DNA from: Apostichopus japonicus
Taxonomy: Eukaryota > Echinodermata > Holothuroidea > Aspidochirotida > Stichopodidae
Direction: 5' to 3'
Assembly (NCBI RefSeq): GCF_037975245.1
Contig: NC_092564.1
Coordinates: forward strand, 13,666,484 to 13,730,483
Length of the DNA: 64,000 nucleotides
Shown: piece after piece, positions 12,801-23,500 of the stretch
Position numbering within the stretch: position 1 is the first letter of the stretch
Layout of the letters: the number at the start of each line of letters is the position of its first letter
Made by a program: the position numbers and the translations under genes
The notes under the pieces: model-generated
What the model was told of the DNA's origin: nothing
Databases searched by the model: none
What the model saw: only the letters and a program-made list of their open reading frames with translations

Positions 12801-15800
12801 AGACAGTTCCAAAGAAAACCTTTAAGAATACAAATTTAATGTGTCTTAGTTAGACTGTAGCCTGTTTAGCCATGAATGCTGCAGTTTAAATGGCATTTAT
12901 ATAAATGGTTACAAATCCGGATTCATCTGAAAAACTGCAAATCAGTCGATAATCAATTAGAAATTCTTGGACAATCTTCAGGAACTTTTTTCAACCTGAT
13001 CACATTTGATAAACGCTAAGGCCTTTCCACTGGCTGCTTACAGGTTTTTGTGTTAAATCTTAGTGTGTATGTTGTGCTTGTTATAGCTCTATTTGTTCAC
13101 ATACTTTGAATCATTTAATGTTAGCAACTACTACTTTCTCTTCTACTATCCTTTATCATCGCTAAAACTGCTTTTCACAAGCTTCAGCTTCCATAAATCT
13201 GCAGCACTTATATATTGTATCAGTCTACAGTATCATATAATAGTGACAACCAGTCCTGGCACAAAGTGAACCGATAATTTAGCATTTAAATTTTTAACCC
13301 ATGATGTCTATTTTTGCATGTTTGGCACTAAATGCCTCTGAATGATATCATTCACAAGACATCCCGAAGTCAAAATAGTTTCAGAACCAATTAGAATTAT
13401 GTATGTATGTAATCTCAACGATAGTCCTGAGATCCGTGCTCGTGTAGCCATGACAAAGGCAACCCTCAACAACTGTGCATATTTGAAGTCGAATCGTATC
13501 TCTATGGATGTTAAACTCCACCTGACCAGAGCTCTGGTTGCATCTCGTCTTACATACGGTTGTAGCACCTGGACCATAAAAGCGGCTGACATGAATCGCC
13601 TTGACGCTTTAGGTAGAGAAATTTGGCGACGTTTGCTTGGTCTCACATGGAAGGACCATGTGTCGAATGAGGAACTAAACACTAAGATTGCGGGCCGATG
13701 GCTATTCTCGTCCGAAACTGTTCTTCAACATAACGCAAAATGGTTCGGACATGCTGTACGTTGTGGAGGCCTTACTTGTGCTGTACTCTGTGGGCTACCC
13801 TGCGGTTACAAACGTAAGCTAGGCCGACCGCATTTACGATGGATTGACAATCTAACCAAATGGTCCGGCCGTTCTGCAGCCCAGCTACTCGAAGATGGCA
13901 GGCACCGGATTAACATTATAAAAGGTTACAAACCTAAGAATGTTTATAATCTTCGGGGAGGTCAACGGGCCAATTTGGCTTATGACTATTGATTGATTGA
14001 TTGATTGATTGTATGTATGTATGTATTTTAGATCCTCTGCAAGCAGGAACTCGCGAAGAAGCCATCATTGGCTTATCAAAGCAGCATGATTATGAATTGT
14101 CAACAACTCTGTAACTGGACGACATACATTAATCTTGGAGTGAATCGAACTCGGGACCTTATGATTGAAAGGCACCGGCGTTAACCGAAGGATATAGTAC
14201 AAACATCTAGAAGGAATCCCTCACCCAACACCACTGAAGAAACGACACACTAGGAACAACCAAAACGACTGAGCAAAGCTGGAACAGAGTCCAAAGATGG
14301 CATTCATTGCTAAGGAGTAAACCAGGATGCCTTTACGTCCTTTGATGTCTGCTAGAGCACCCCACATATAACCACCGACCATCATCCCTGCAGAAATAAG
14401 GGAGCACATAGTAGTTACAAGCTGATGGAGAACATGATTATTTAAGAGAATTAAAGAGTACACCAGGTGACAAGGAGAGAAAAGAAAAGAGGGGAAAAAT
14501 GGGGTTTGTGATACTGTTGCAGGTGGTTTTCAGAGGTCATCTGAGCCTTAACCCCCCAAGAGTGATAAAAATTGCATTAAAATAGTACTTTCAAAAGTAA
14601 GACCCTTTCTGACCTTATTTTATTGATATTATGTTATTACTGATATTATTTTCAGACATCAATGAAAGAAAGACAGAAAAGGGTGTTAATAAACTGCAGA
14701 AGCAGTTAAGCAGCCTCGGCTTGGAAAAACATCTTGCTAAGATGAAAAGGTCAGGCCATGTAATGTGTTAGATTGATGAGTGTTAAATTAGGTAATAGGA
14801 TATCTCAGAAAGGGAAACTGCTTGAAGGGTGGAACCTAACTGCTTGCGAAAGTGAAATAATTGTTAGATTCAAATATCAGAAGAACTTTGAAACTGTGAA
14901 ACACACAGTTTCCTTAAATATTGTGGGAGTTGTCAATTTTTTTCAGGAACTTGTAATTTAAATGAAATTAGATAAAAGTAAAAGACAGGGTCTCACCTAT
15001 AAATATGATCGAATTCAGAATGCCTTTGTCCACATCAGAAAGACCCAAATCCTTACTGGCCACAGGGAGTAAAAAGGAGACACTCAAAATCTCTACAGAG
15101 TCGCTTATCTGTGCCCAACCGCAGAGAGCCAGGAGTAGATAATTAAACCTTCCAAACCCTTTGAAAACAACATGGAATATTATAGCGATTGGTATTAAGC
15201 ACTGTATGTGACATCACAATGCATTAACAGTAAAAGACAAAGCCAACCCATATATGCAAAGCATGTGTAGAGCATTCATACAACATCTGATGCCCCCCCC
15301 CCCCCGTCTATAGACATATCTACAAGACAACTATACAATAGTAATAGGTGTAAGGGGACCCAACATAACTCTTGGGGCAAGGAGTGGTCTGTTCACCAGA
15401 CAAGGTTAATTTTCAAAGGACATGTATAGATAAAAAAGTCAGGATGTAGAGCGGGATGAGCATGAATGTGGAGATGGAGATCCAGGGAAGCTGACTAGGA
15501 GGGTGGGGTATGATTCTCCTACCCTTGTAATTACACAACTGACAACAGTCACAATATTCCATATGGAAGAAGTTTGATATAATATATTACTGAAAGCATA
15601 TTATTCAGAAAAATCATTTGCTAATGAACAGAAGGTACAAAACCTGTCTTAATAAATAATGTTTTGAATGTGCCCGATGCAAACTCAAAAAAGAGTAATA
15701 AAAAAGGCATTGTCACAGGGTTGTTAAGGGGTCCTTCCTTTAAATATACCAAAACATACTGGCTGGATATACCCTCCCAAATGACCTTTGTGATATCTCT

Positions 15801-17444
15801 CAAGAAAAGGTAATGTAACAGCTCAAAAATTAGTAATTTGTCCACTTACAGTAATTACCAAATTCTTTGTCTCTACACAATTCCTCATTCCCTGCACCCC
15901 AACCTCTCCCAGAAAAGATGGAAGCTTGATGTGTATTTTGTTAATACCAATCAAGGAGATTGCTTCCATATGTTTACTGCATTATAAACTCAGTCCTGAG
16001 CCAAAGTAGACATTCTATAATATTTGGTCTAACCTGTTTCCTTGAGAGCAACTTCATAGTTGGCCGATGAAGGATTCTGAAGCTGTCCTGAAAATTGAAA
16101 ACCAATCATTATATATAAATTCATCAATCATTTTCCATAATTTGAGCAATTTTGTTAGGGGATATTTATAGATTTGCAGTTGTTGTGATTTCAAGAGCAT
16201 TGCAGTATTAGAGTTAGTTTTCCTCGATATAACACAATTGATCAAATTAAGTTTAGACTACATGTTTCAAAACATGAAATATTTATTCCATTTTATTCCA
16301 AAAATGATATCTACCTGAGGGAGTTTTTAGGTTACTAGTATTCACATACAATGATCAAATCCGAATCTTTTTAAACTTACAGATCTGTCTTTATAATTTG
16401 CAAGATAATTTGACTAGACAAGCTTCTGTACATACTGAACTGCATTGCTTATCAGACACAGCTGGTATTCACCTGATAGCAACCATGCATTTATGAAAAC
16501 CATCCTAAATATCTGATTTCAAGAGTTTCCATATTTTCATTATTAAATTTATATCAGGGTTATATTTCATAGAAAAGTGCACCAGTGTTCAATTCTTTTT
16601 ATTTTTGCTTTGTTTTAACTCTATTTGTTTGTGTGAAATGTAAATAATGGAAGAAATACCCACATATTATTCTTTCTAGAACTTTATTGTACTCTAACCC
16701 AGTTACGATCATCTAAGTGAACTTCACTGGATGCATTAATTCTGCTCTCTTCAATAGGCATTTTAATAGGTCCCAGTGTGCATACATGGCTCCATTTTTC
16801 TTAAACGTACCGTCATAGAAATTGCCTAATATTTTGTCAAAATTGTCAAAATACAAAACAATGTACATGTGCATGTTAGTAACGTATTGAAAAGACTACA
16901 GATAAGTAAAAATAAGAGAAAGGTATTCCACAATGAATAACCTTTTCCAGTTCAGCAAAGTCTGAAGTTGTCATAATTGGACACACCATGCTACAGTACT
17001 AGATTGCATATTGTACGATCCGGTATAGATCATCATGTTACCTTAGTATATAGTATCTCACCGGCAATGATGAAATTGAGCATACGCTTTGCAATCGTAT
17101 ATTGTGGGACTCATAATTTTTTGGTAATATTGACGAGTCACTGTAAGTAGGAGCCAACCAAATGATAATAACCACATAATATTAATTAGAATGAGTGGTA
17201 TCTGAGTATATGTGTGCATATAGCAGCCTCAAAGTGGCACCATGTTCAACCAAATGCAAAATGGAGTGAGCTTGTCACTAACATAGATCATAATGCTCTA
17301 TGGTCACTAAATACATACTAACTTTGGGAAGAACTGGGTGAAAATAAACTAACTACCTGTAAATTCTTTGTTTTCGTAATTTTCATCACTACTGCAACCC
17401 AGCAGATCTGTTGTCTCTTCGGTAGTAATATGTACGTTGCTCAT
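6669..17444 (-). CDS. SV2-like major facilitator superfamily transporter, complete, ten coding exons
   Basis: Joining ten exons gives a protein of about 502 residues with 12 predicted membrane helices. Seen: a hydrophilic N-terminus of about 48 residues; GFGRF before helix 1; MFS motif A as GALADIKGRKG between helices 2 and 3; RFFSGVGVGG in helix 4; a VFSYFGEF segment; PESPKFLL after helix 6; a second motif A-like IDRLGRR after helix 8; VELYP after helix 10; and a C-terminus ending LPNTTKVSLQ, much like the short tail of SV2 proteins. Family knowledge: SV2A/B/C are synaptic-vesicle glycoproteins and relatives are organic-ion or sugar-type MFS carriers. The loop between helices 7 and 8 has only about 35 residues and one NGT sequon, so the large luminal pentapeptide-repeat domain of vertebrate SV2 is absent. 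Substrate is unknown. All junctions keep phase with GT-AG introns, but the exon 6/7 junction is uncertain. It could be called SV2-related or SVOP-like; SV2-like fits better. Confidence 0.9.
7208..7822. repeat. Purine-rich minisatellite in SV2-like intron 9
   Basis: About 610 bp of irregular tandem units of the type GAGATGAGAGGGATATGAGG. The plus strand is almost wholly G, A and isolated T; C is nearly absent. Units of about 12-24 bp mix GAGATGAG, GGGATATGAG and GAAATTGAG words. Long reading frames on the minus strand (Ser/Pro/His-rich) are by-products of the repeat. It starts about 20 bp past the exon 9 donor. Confidence 0.95.
7845..8004 (-). CDS. SV2-like exon 9 (helices 9-10)
   Basis: A 160-nt exon, phase 1 to 2. 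It encodes FSLILSGVSVFFIWFV (helix 9) and LSFGGASVIAWNTLNVLGVE with LYPTHL (helix 10). This matches the FGG-SIASWNAL-V-TVELYP region of SV2. Acceptor is gattttcag and donor is GAG|GTAAGC. Confidence 0.9.
8640..8785. repeat. TA-rich minisatellite abutting the exon 8 donor
   Basis: About six copies of a 20-28-bp unit, on the minus strand TTCTGATGGATATATA followed by CCTA. Length varies through the embedded TA run. The array begins within a few bases of the exon 8 splice donor, whose own sequence (TTCTGATGGGTATGATGG) resembles the unit. Confidence 0.9.
8790..8998 (-). CDS. SV2-like exon 8 (helices 7-8, short luminal loop)
   Basis: A 209-nt exon, phase 2 to 1. It encodes YYGLWMWFPQIF, completing helix 7, a short loop with one N-glycosylation sequon (NGT) and two cysteines, helix 8 (FLTALSNLPGNVITILF), and the conserved IDRLGRR. 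YYGLWMWFP parallels the YYGL-WFP signature of SV2 proteins. Acceptor is atgtttcag and donor is GATGG|GTATGA. The intron right after the donor is a tandem array whose unit resembles this exon end. Confidence 0.9.
9139..10994. repeat. 84-bp tandem array, about 22 copies, in SV2-like intron 7
   Basis: Unit of 84 bp with landmarks CACCTGGTTGTGTCTGC, TACTTAGAATCTCTAGCC, an AGGTAGA core and CATGTTGTATTATAGA. I counted 22 occurrences of the CACCTGGTTGTG landmark from about 9140 to 10906. Each unit has a short inverted repeat, AGACAC-ctggtt-GTGTCT. Since 84 is a multiple of three, several frames stay open on both strands (28-residue protein repeats up to 332 residues), with no sign of being genes. 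Variant units recur at a 336-bp spacing. Confidence 0.97.
11242..11366 (-). CDS. SV2-like exon 7 (helix 7; 5' boundary uncertain)
   Basis: It encodes RRSESRTSSVVQ, an amphipathic stretch LQLFHTP, and helix 7 (LLRISIALMVIVFCLSFG). It ends in phase 2 at donor TTTGG|GTAAGT, which matches exon 8. The start given (11366) is the only nearby AG that is in phase with exon 6, but it lacks a pyrimidine tract. The better-looking acceptor tatttctag would start the exon at 11391 and needs an incoming phase of 2. That would imply an unseen small exon between 11392 and 12013 or a different exon 6 donor. Confidence 0.7.
12014..12097 (-). CDS. SV2-like exon 6 (central cytosolic loop)
   Basis: An 84-nt exon, phase 0 to 0. 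It encodes VGKEEQALSVLKKLY and ends in NLKEYR. It continues directly from PESPKFLLE, as in SV2 proteins, where a helical stretch follows the sixth helix. Donor is AGA|GTAAGA. Its end phase does not match the most obvious acceptor of the next exon. Confidence 0.8.
12327..12606 (-). CDS. SV2-like exon 5 (helices 4-6)
   Basis: A 280-nt exon, phase 2 to 0. It begins VGGTIPVVFSYFGEF, includes a loop with RHRG, helix 5 (CWMLGNILTAGLAWWIIP), WRVF at the start of helix 6, and LPESPKFLLE at the central cytosolic loop. The VFSY-EF...AW-IIP...SWRVF...PESP order is diagnostic for the SV2 branch. Acceptor is cggttgcag and donor is GAG|GTAAGA. Confidence 0.92.
13342..13992 (+). pseudogene. 5'-truncated non-LTR retrotransposon, C-terminal ORF2 segment
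   Basis: An uninterrupted 216-residue frame matching the region after the reverse-transcriptase palm in invertebrate endonuclease/reverse-transcriptase LINEs: LTRALVASRLTYGCSTWTIK, then WRRLLGLTWKDHVSNEEL, WFGHAVR, and GRPHLRWIDNLTKWSGR. The catalytic part of the polymerase and the endonuclease are missing, as expected for 5' truncation. The stop codon falls in the first unit of a TTGA-repeat tail. It lies in SV2-like intron 4 on the opposite strand to the gene. The intact frame suggests a fairly young copy. The exact clade is not assigned. Confidence 0.85.
13985..14026. repeat. Joined LINE and SINE microsatellite tails, (TTGA)n then (TATG)n
   Basis: A TGATTGAT-type run from the LINE end passes directly into GTATGTATGTAT and TTTTAGATCC. 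Read from the minus strand this is a CATA/AATC tail on the SINE that follows. Both retroposon tails share this tract. Confidence 0.8.
14000..14205 (-). mobile_element. tRNA-derived SINE
   Basis: On the minus strand the head contains GGTTAACGCCGGTGCCTTTC and GGTCCCGAGTTCGATTC, which are a D-loop-like stretch and a polymerase III B-box/T-loop like those of tRNAs. A unique body of about 130 bp follows, then a CATA-repeat tail at 14005-14022. The A box is degenerate. It sits in SV2-like intron 4 in the same orientation as the gene. Confidence 0.7.
14225..14387 (-). CDS. SV2-like exon 4 (helices 2-4, MFS motif A)
   Basis: A 163-nt exon, phase 1 to 2. It encodes MMVGGYMWGALADIKGR, which is helix 2 plus motif A, the signature loop of MFS carriers. 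Helix 3 follows, then WLFLVCRFFSGVG of helix 4. Acceptor is ttatttctgcag and donor is GG|GTGAGG. The adjacent intron (12607-14224) carries a LINE and a SINE. Confidence 0.9.
14997..15158 (-). CDS. SV2-like exon 3 (helix 1 and start of helix 2)
   Basis: A 162-nt exon, phase 1 to 1. It encodes GFGRFNYLLLALCGWAQ, then ISDSVEIL, then a loop with LGLSDVDKG and the start of helix 2 (ILNSIIFIG). The D and E in the first helix (SDSVEI) correspond to the conserved acidic pair of the SV2/SVOP family. Donor is ATAG|GTGAGA. Acceptor is tttcaaag. Confidence 0.88.
16034..16087 (-). CDS. SV2-like exon 2 (N-terminal linker)
   Basis: A 54-nt symmetric exon (phase 1 in and out) with acceptor ttttcag and donor ACAG|GTTAG. 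It encodes GQLQNPSSANYEVALKET and joins exon 3 at a split Gly codon. It is short and not membrane-embedded. Because it is symmetric it could be skipped without a frameshift. Confidence 0.75.
17357..17444 (-). CDS. SV2-like exon 1 (start codon, cytosolic N-terminus)
   Basis: The start ATG lies at 17442-17444. The exon encodes MSNVHITTEETTDLLG and an acidic, Asn/Glu-rich stretch ending in EFT plus one base of a Gly codon (phase 1). The donor ACAG|GTAG is at 17356-17355. It contains a DLLG-like acidic run that could be a sorting signal, but this is only a resemblance. The ATG was chosen because it is the only one in frame before the phase-compatible donor. Confidence 0.75.
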
Positions 17445-17507
17445 AATGCCATATATATTCCCAGCAACCTCCGGTAACTGTGGTACAGGCCTTCGATCGC
17501 TTCACCA
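17445..17507 (-). other. Probable 5' UTR part of SV2-like exon 1
   Basis: Directly upstream of the start ATG on the minus strand. A good acceptor (gtcttctgcag) ends at 17508, so translation may begin in the second transcribed exon and a noncoding first exon may lie further upstream. No such exon was identified. Confidence 0.35.
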
Positions 17508-20500
17508 CTGCAGAAGACCAAACCTGTTCAACTTATGCGGAACACCAGCTTAATGCAGTTTCAGCTGTTGCTCACAAGCTTTACCTACATTGAAATATTC
17601 ATACTAATGCAAATATTTTATCCGAGCAGATGATTTACTTGATAGATTGGCAGTACTTGAAAATGTTTTGACACATCAAGTGATCGCGTAGACTTACATG
17701 CAGTGTATGCAACTTGGCTATTATCATTGGTTCGTTCATGCTCGGCGGCGCAGAGGTTTGTTTACAGTCAGCTGATGTACACAATTAACCAGGACCACGT
17801 GAACTGTGACCTATTTCAGGGATCGCCTCAAACTGTTTGTCAATTAGAAATCCTTTGGGGTGTGACGTGTATTTGCACTTTCATACTGCCTGTCCTCTGA
17901 TTTCGTGCAATGACGCGCAGATAGACTGACAGCATTTCATGTGGCGGTCATTTCAAATGAATGAAATCATGACAGTAGATGGTTTGCGTTTTGCAATGGG
18001 TCAATAAACATCATGATCGAATATTGATAGCTCCGTGATATTAATCAACAACTTTGGTATGGAATTCGTTACAAATTGTGACGGACGTCGGCTGAAAGTG
18101 CGGAGAAATTTCCCATTCTTGTTCCATGATCACGTCACAAAAGTTGTCTGTGACTGATTGCTCTTGTACCAAGACTCGTAACTCATGATCGAAAGCAGCC
18201 CCCATCCAAAAATGTTTGTGAAAATTTGGGCAAAATGCTGAGAATTTTTCGGGCACCTACTGAAAAAAAAAATGTGCAATGTGTTTTTCAATGGTTAAGC
18301 TTCTTATTATTATTGTAACGACTTTCCCAATAATTATAACCAATATGGAAGGGTAATAACACGGGAAATGATTGTATGTTATTGGCATGCGATGCAATAA
18401 CGATGCATGCCTATATGATATGCACATTAAGATGTTGAACGCGCGCGAAAATTTTTGGTTATATTTTTCGGGCAAGTCGTTACAGCCCCCCCCCCCCTCC
18501 CCGTTACAGCCCCCCCATCAAATTGGGCGGTCTATACGCCTATGATCATATCTGCCTTTCTATGCGTGATGAAACACCTTGCAAATTGCCCGGAGTCAAC
18601 GGGCTTGCTTTGAATTGGGATATTCCCGTCCGGGTGGTAATTGTAAACTATATATAATGATAAAAAATATCCTACATTGTTCGTTGAAAACATAATATCT
18701 GTCCCTATAACTGGAGGGTACAGACACTTAGATAAGCACTGGAGGTATATGAATGTATAAATTGTTTTGACTGACTATCTTAGCTCAGGAAGTGGATCAC
18801 AGCACGTGGAGTGTGATATCATCACCGTAGTTTTCTCTCATGTAAAGCTTTAGTCAAGGCTTTCCTAAGTACCTTTCTTGTTAAATCCAGGGACGTAGCT
18901 AGACTTCTGTTTTTATGGGGCCAACGCTTTTCGGCAGGTGGGCGGGGGGGGGGGGATCTGAACATTTTTGTGAGAGCAAACAATTATTTTGGGCGGGCCT
19001 AGCCCCCCCCCCCACATATCCAACTTGTGGCAGCGCCACTGGTTGTATTCTTGAAATGTGATACCGTGTTTGGAGTGTTGCTTAGGTTACCCTGTTTTCA
19101 GGCTGTCTCGAGGATTTCCTGAATACAAATTTTATAGTAATGTTGCTACATAGTGATATACCATAACTAAGTATATACCATCTTCCTCGGATTTTAGTCA
19201 CCAGTAGCCAATCGGAAAAACGCTATTATGTGGTTTTAATTTGATTGGTTCTGTCAGCCATTTAAAGGGGGAGCAGTGGTTTGTGTGTGGGTGGGTGGGT
19301 GTGGGGGGGGGGGTGCTGCTCAAAAGACAATGTTGACGTCTTAGCATTAAATATGAACACTATACTATACGCAAGTTGAAAACTTGTGTAGGAGACAACA
19401 GGTAAACTATTGACGGGTCTGCGTGACAAACAAATAAATAATTGCGCCCTCTAATTGATTGCAGTACCTTACAAGTCACACAGCTGTACGGGCGCTTTTT
19501 CACCGGAGAGCGAATTACCTTACTATGCATACCTCAAATTAACCGTCTTTTTTGGTCAGTATGGGAAGAGAATATAAACCTGTTTGACAAATCCATCAAT
19601 ATTACTCTATACGTAAGAGCGATGACTAGGACAATGTTGGACACAAACGCCGTCTATACCGTACGTCATTTTCCTATCTGAGCCTATAATTCCAAATATG
19701 TCGTTTAATTGCTTGACATGAATCCATTTGTAAAAGTGCCTAAAAATTACTCAGTGGAAAGAAAAGGCTCGTTGTGGTCTAAATTCAGTAGCAATTTACA
19801 ATACGTTTTAAGGTAGAGCAGTTGCCTGTACGGTTAGAGGTTTAGCCTATATACACAGTATATGTTGGCTGTCATCGTGTGTTTTAGTTAAAACTCACGC
19901 GAGAACCTATAGGTATTTTTGACAAATTTCTTAAAAATTAAATCTGATCTAATGCATAGACAGCGTCATATTATCTTAAATGATGTAACATTCAGTACGA
20001 GATTTGATCTATTTCAGGGGCATGGTTCTGAAAACTACTGAACCAATAAGGACACTACTGATACAACACCTTACACATGATCTGAGTCATTTTATCCTAT
20101 ATCATAACAATATCATAACAATATAACATAACGGACCCTTTTTTTAAAGAAAATGTTGTTTTCGTTTTTTCTTTATGAATTTTTGCTAGTTACTCATGCA
20201 TATGCAAGTAGTATCATGTTATACTGCACACATGGAGGTAATTGCCCAGTGAACAAAATAACGCGTGTATTGTCCATCGTTTGCCTTTAAATGGTCACTT
20301 TGAACGAGGAGATTTGGTTTAAACGTTCAGCTCCCTAGCGCGAAACGAAACTAATGGGGTCAACAATATGACTAATATAAGCGGTGTACACAAGTACGGG
20401 ATGGAGCGGCGTATAGTTCGCGATAGAGAGGCGTTTACTACGGGATGGAAGCTGGAAGTTGCACATAATTTTTTTTTTCTACGGTGGAACAGAAGATTAC

Positions 20501-23500
20501 TTACTGGGACCGCGTGGTGACAAATTGTGTACACACCCCCCCCCCCCATCCTCGCCCCTCCTGCGCTCATTACCAGCTAATCCACATATCTCCAACGAAT
20601 TGACAGTTCGGTCACTTTCAGTTTGATAATTATCTCAATTTACTTCCATCGTCAATCCTGTCGTTGCCATCATTCACCCTCATGAACACAATGTGTATGT
20701 AAATTGTAGATAACATCAAAATCACTATACAAAAACGATACCATGTTGAGTCATATATAGTCATTGTTTGAAAATGTTTGAGGAGTAAAACCGTGATGAA
20801 TGATATTGAATCATATGGCGTTTTTAACTTAAAATATTACATTCTTAACCTACGACGTTAATGTGGACATCATACAGAGGTTATTAGTCGAGTCCCACAT
20901 CTTCAGTGTTTTTTTTTTTTTTTCAAAAGTTCCTTCTTGTTTTGTTATAGTCACACCATGAAAATATGTGATATCATTCTTTGAATATCCGTTTAGAACA
21001 TGAAACATTAACTGGAATGGATCATTTATACTATATTTGTAATGATTTTCGTATTGTAAAGATTTCACGATGTATTCCAGCAATACAGTTGAAAATGTTC
21101 TTTATTATTCTCTATATAAGAGGACTAAATTTTTCATTCTTAAATATATACGGCTCGACTGCAGAGGGGTTTTCCCGCACAAGGCGTGAAGCCCATCGTC
21201 ATTGGTCAATAACTTATTACGTCAAACATAGCTTAGAATAAAGGTGCGTTTTGGTAATTCCGAAACCAGTCAAACATAACAGTTCTAATTGTTTTTGTTC
21301 AGTCGATCCCTCAAATGAGGTCGACATAACACCAGTTCATTAGGGCTTTATATATACGGTTTGTAACGCGGTAGAGATATCAAATTTACAGCATATAGTC
21401 TAAACATGCAATCTTCCGTAACACAATAAATCAATTTGTCATAGCCTCAGACCAAACGTACGTAAACGTTAATTGTTAGTAATTTTCTTACCGCAATATG
21501 TAACCGCACTCACCATCAAGTATAAGTGACTAATTGATGACACCGAGGTTGGGACGTATATAGTCTCAGGCCCTTTCCAGTACCCCCCCCCCCCCCGCCC
21601 ACCCACCCCCGCCCCCCAAACACGCACACAAGAAATGAAAAGTAGTTATAATGCAAGCATTTTAGATTGGCGTAAATCAATAATTCAGCATTCTATAGCG
21701 TATGAAACTTCATCAGAGAAACTTTAACCCACTAAACCTGCCTTTATCGGCTCCGGCCGGTGGTAGACGATATGAAATATTTCATTAAACCACGGGTCCA
21801 CCTCTCGGTATCCACCTCCGTCCCGCCGTTTACCCACCGGTAGACCAACCTCGGCCCACCGGCTGTGCGCTATAGCAACCGAGCCGAGGGACAAATCTTT
21901 GTACACTGTAGTCACATGCCGGTTTGCATTCCGCATATTTGTATGCACCGTATATTATTCAATAATAATCGTAAAACACGGTGACTATAATATCTACCTC
22001 CCCTCACCGTCCACATGGCACCTGTGACCCCAGCTCCGATCTACCCTCTCCTTAAAAAATAAAAAATGTAAGGAAACACAATCCGAATTGAAATTATTTT
22101 CGTTCGAATGGAAAGAATCCTGCAGTACATATATTCCACCACAGCCCTAACAGAATTCATATCCCACCTCATAATTAATTACCCCAATTTTTCTTAATTA
22201 TCATGAGCTTATATAATACAATACCGCGCATTTGCAGGAGAACTGCCGCGCGCGATACTTAATGCAGCATTGCGCAAATACACACACACCTGGATTAGTG
22301 CACAAACAAACGCCTGTCTCTGTTACTGCGTTGAACATATACCCACCCGGCGTCTTTGTCAGTTTGACAACTCAAGTCGTCTGTTGTACTGTCAAAGTTC
22401 ATTGACCATGAACTTCCGTTAGGCACAAGAATGAAAAGTTTCACGGTAAATGCCGGTACCGTGTTCTGAGTCAACCCGCATTCAGTTACAATATTAACAT
22501 TTATTGTAAAGACCCACTGTCACACCAAACAGCTCAGTTGAAAACCTAAACAAGTGTGGAAGTTTCTTCTGTCAAAATTCTAGTATTGAAAAAGTTATTT
22601 TCTCGTTTGAGAAAGATGTTAGGGACTACCGAAAACTAATGCGATGTGAGCCGTCAATGATATAAATACTTGCAGATTTAGTGTCAATGACACACACATA
22701 GTGTTATTGTGTCAATTTGTACAATGTACCAAGTTCCATAATACAACATCTACAACCTACACTCTGCGATTTTCGTAACGGAAACATGAAACAAACATGA
22801 CAGTTTTTTAAAATACACAAGTCCCATCTATCTATACAATGTAAACGCGATCATGGAAAATTTGGAGTACTTGCACACACCACACAGAAATAATTATTAC
22901 AAGCCCGCGGCCTGTACGACTATATATTGATAATCAAATAGCAACTTTTATGCTTTCTTTTCACGTGTCATTTCATGAAACCCTAAACAAGCATTTGACT
23001 TTTCTATTTAGTCCACCCTCCCGACAGAATTGATGTTATTTTCCTTGGCCAATACGTCTAGCAAAACTTCTTTGTATATACTCCGTTGATTGTAGGGCTA
23101 CTTCAGTTTCCTTTGTTCCCACCAACAGCTTTTAAAGCTTTTTCACGTTTTGTTTTGTTACATACACTCCATACAGTGTCCACTGTGTTCATGTATGTAC
23201 GCAGTGCATGTAATGACGTCACCCTCTGTACAATAATCCACATGCACACTTCGTTTATTTCTCAACTAAGCATTAATATCCGAAACCCTCGGAATTCTAT
23301 CTCTTCTCATTTTGATCTTTATTGTGGAGGATTTTATGAGGATTATTGTACTATAGCCACATAGGTGGTTGCTTTGATTCATCCTTCGGGGTCTGAGGTA
23401 AGTTTCATCTCATTTTTTTCATCTTTTAGAGTAAAATTTAGTCATAGAAAGTGTCAGTTTTTGTTCTCTTCAGTTATCTTCAAGTGCACTTTGTGTAAAA

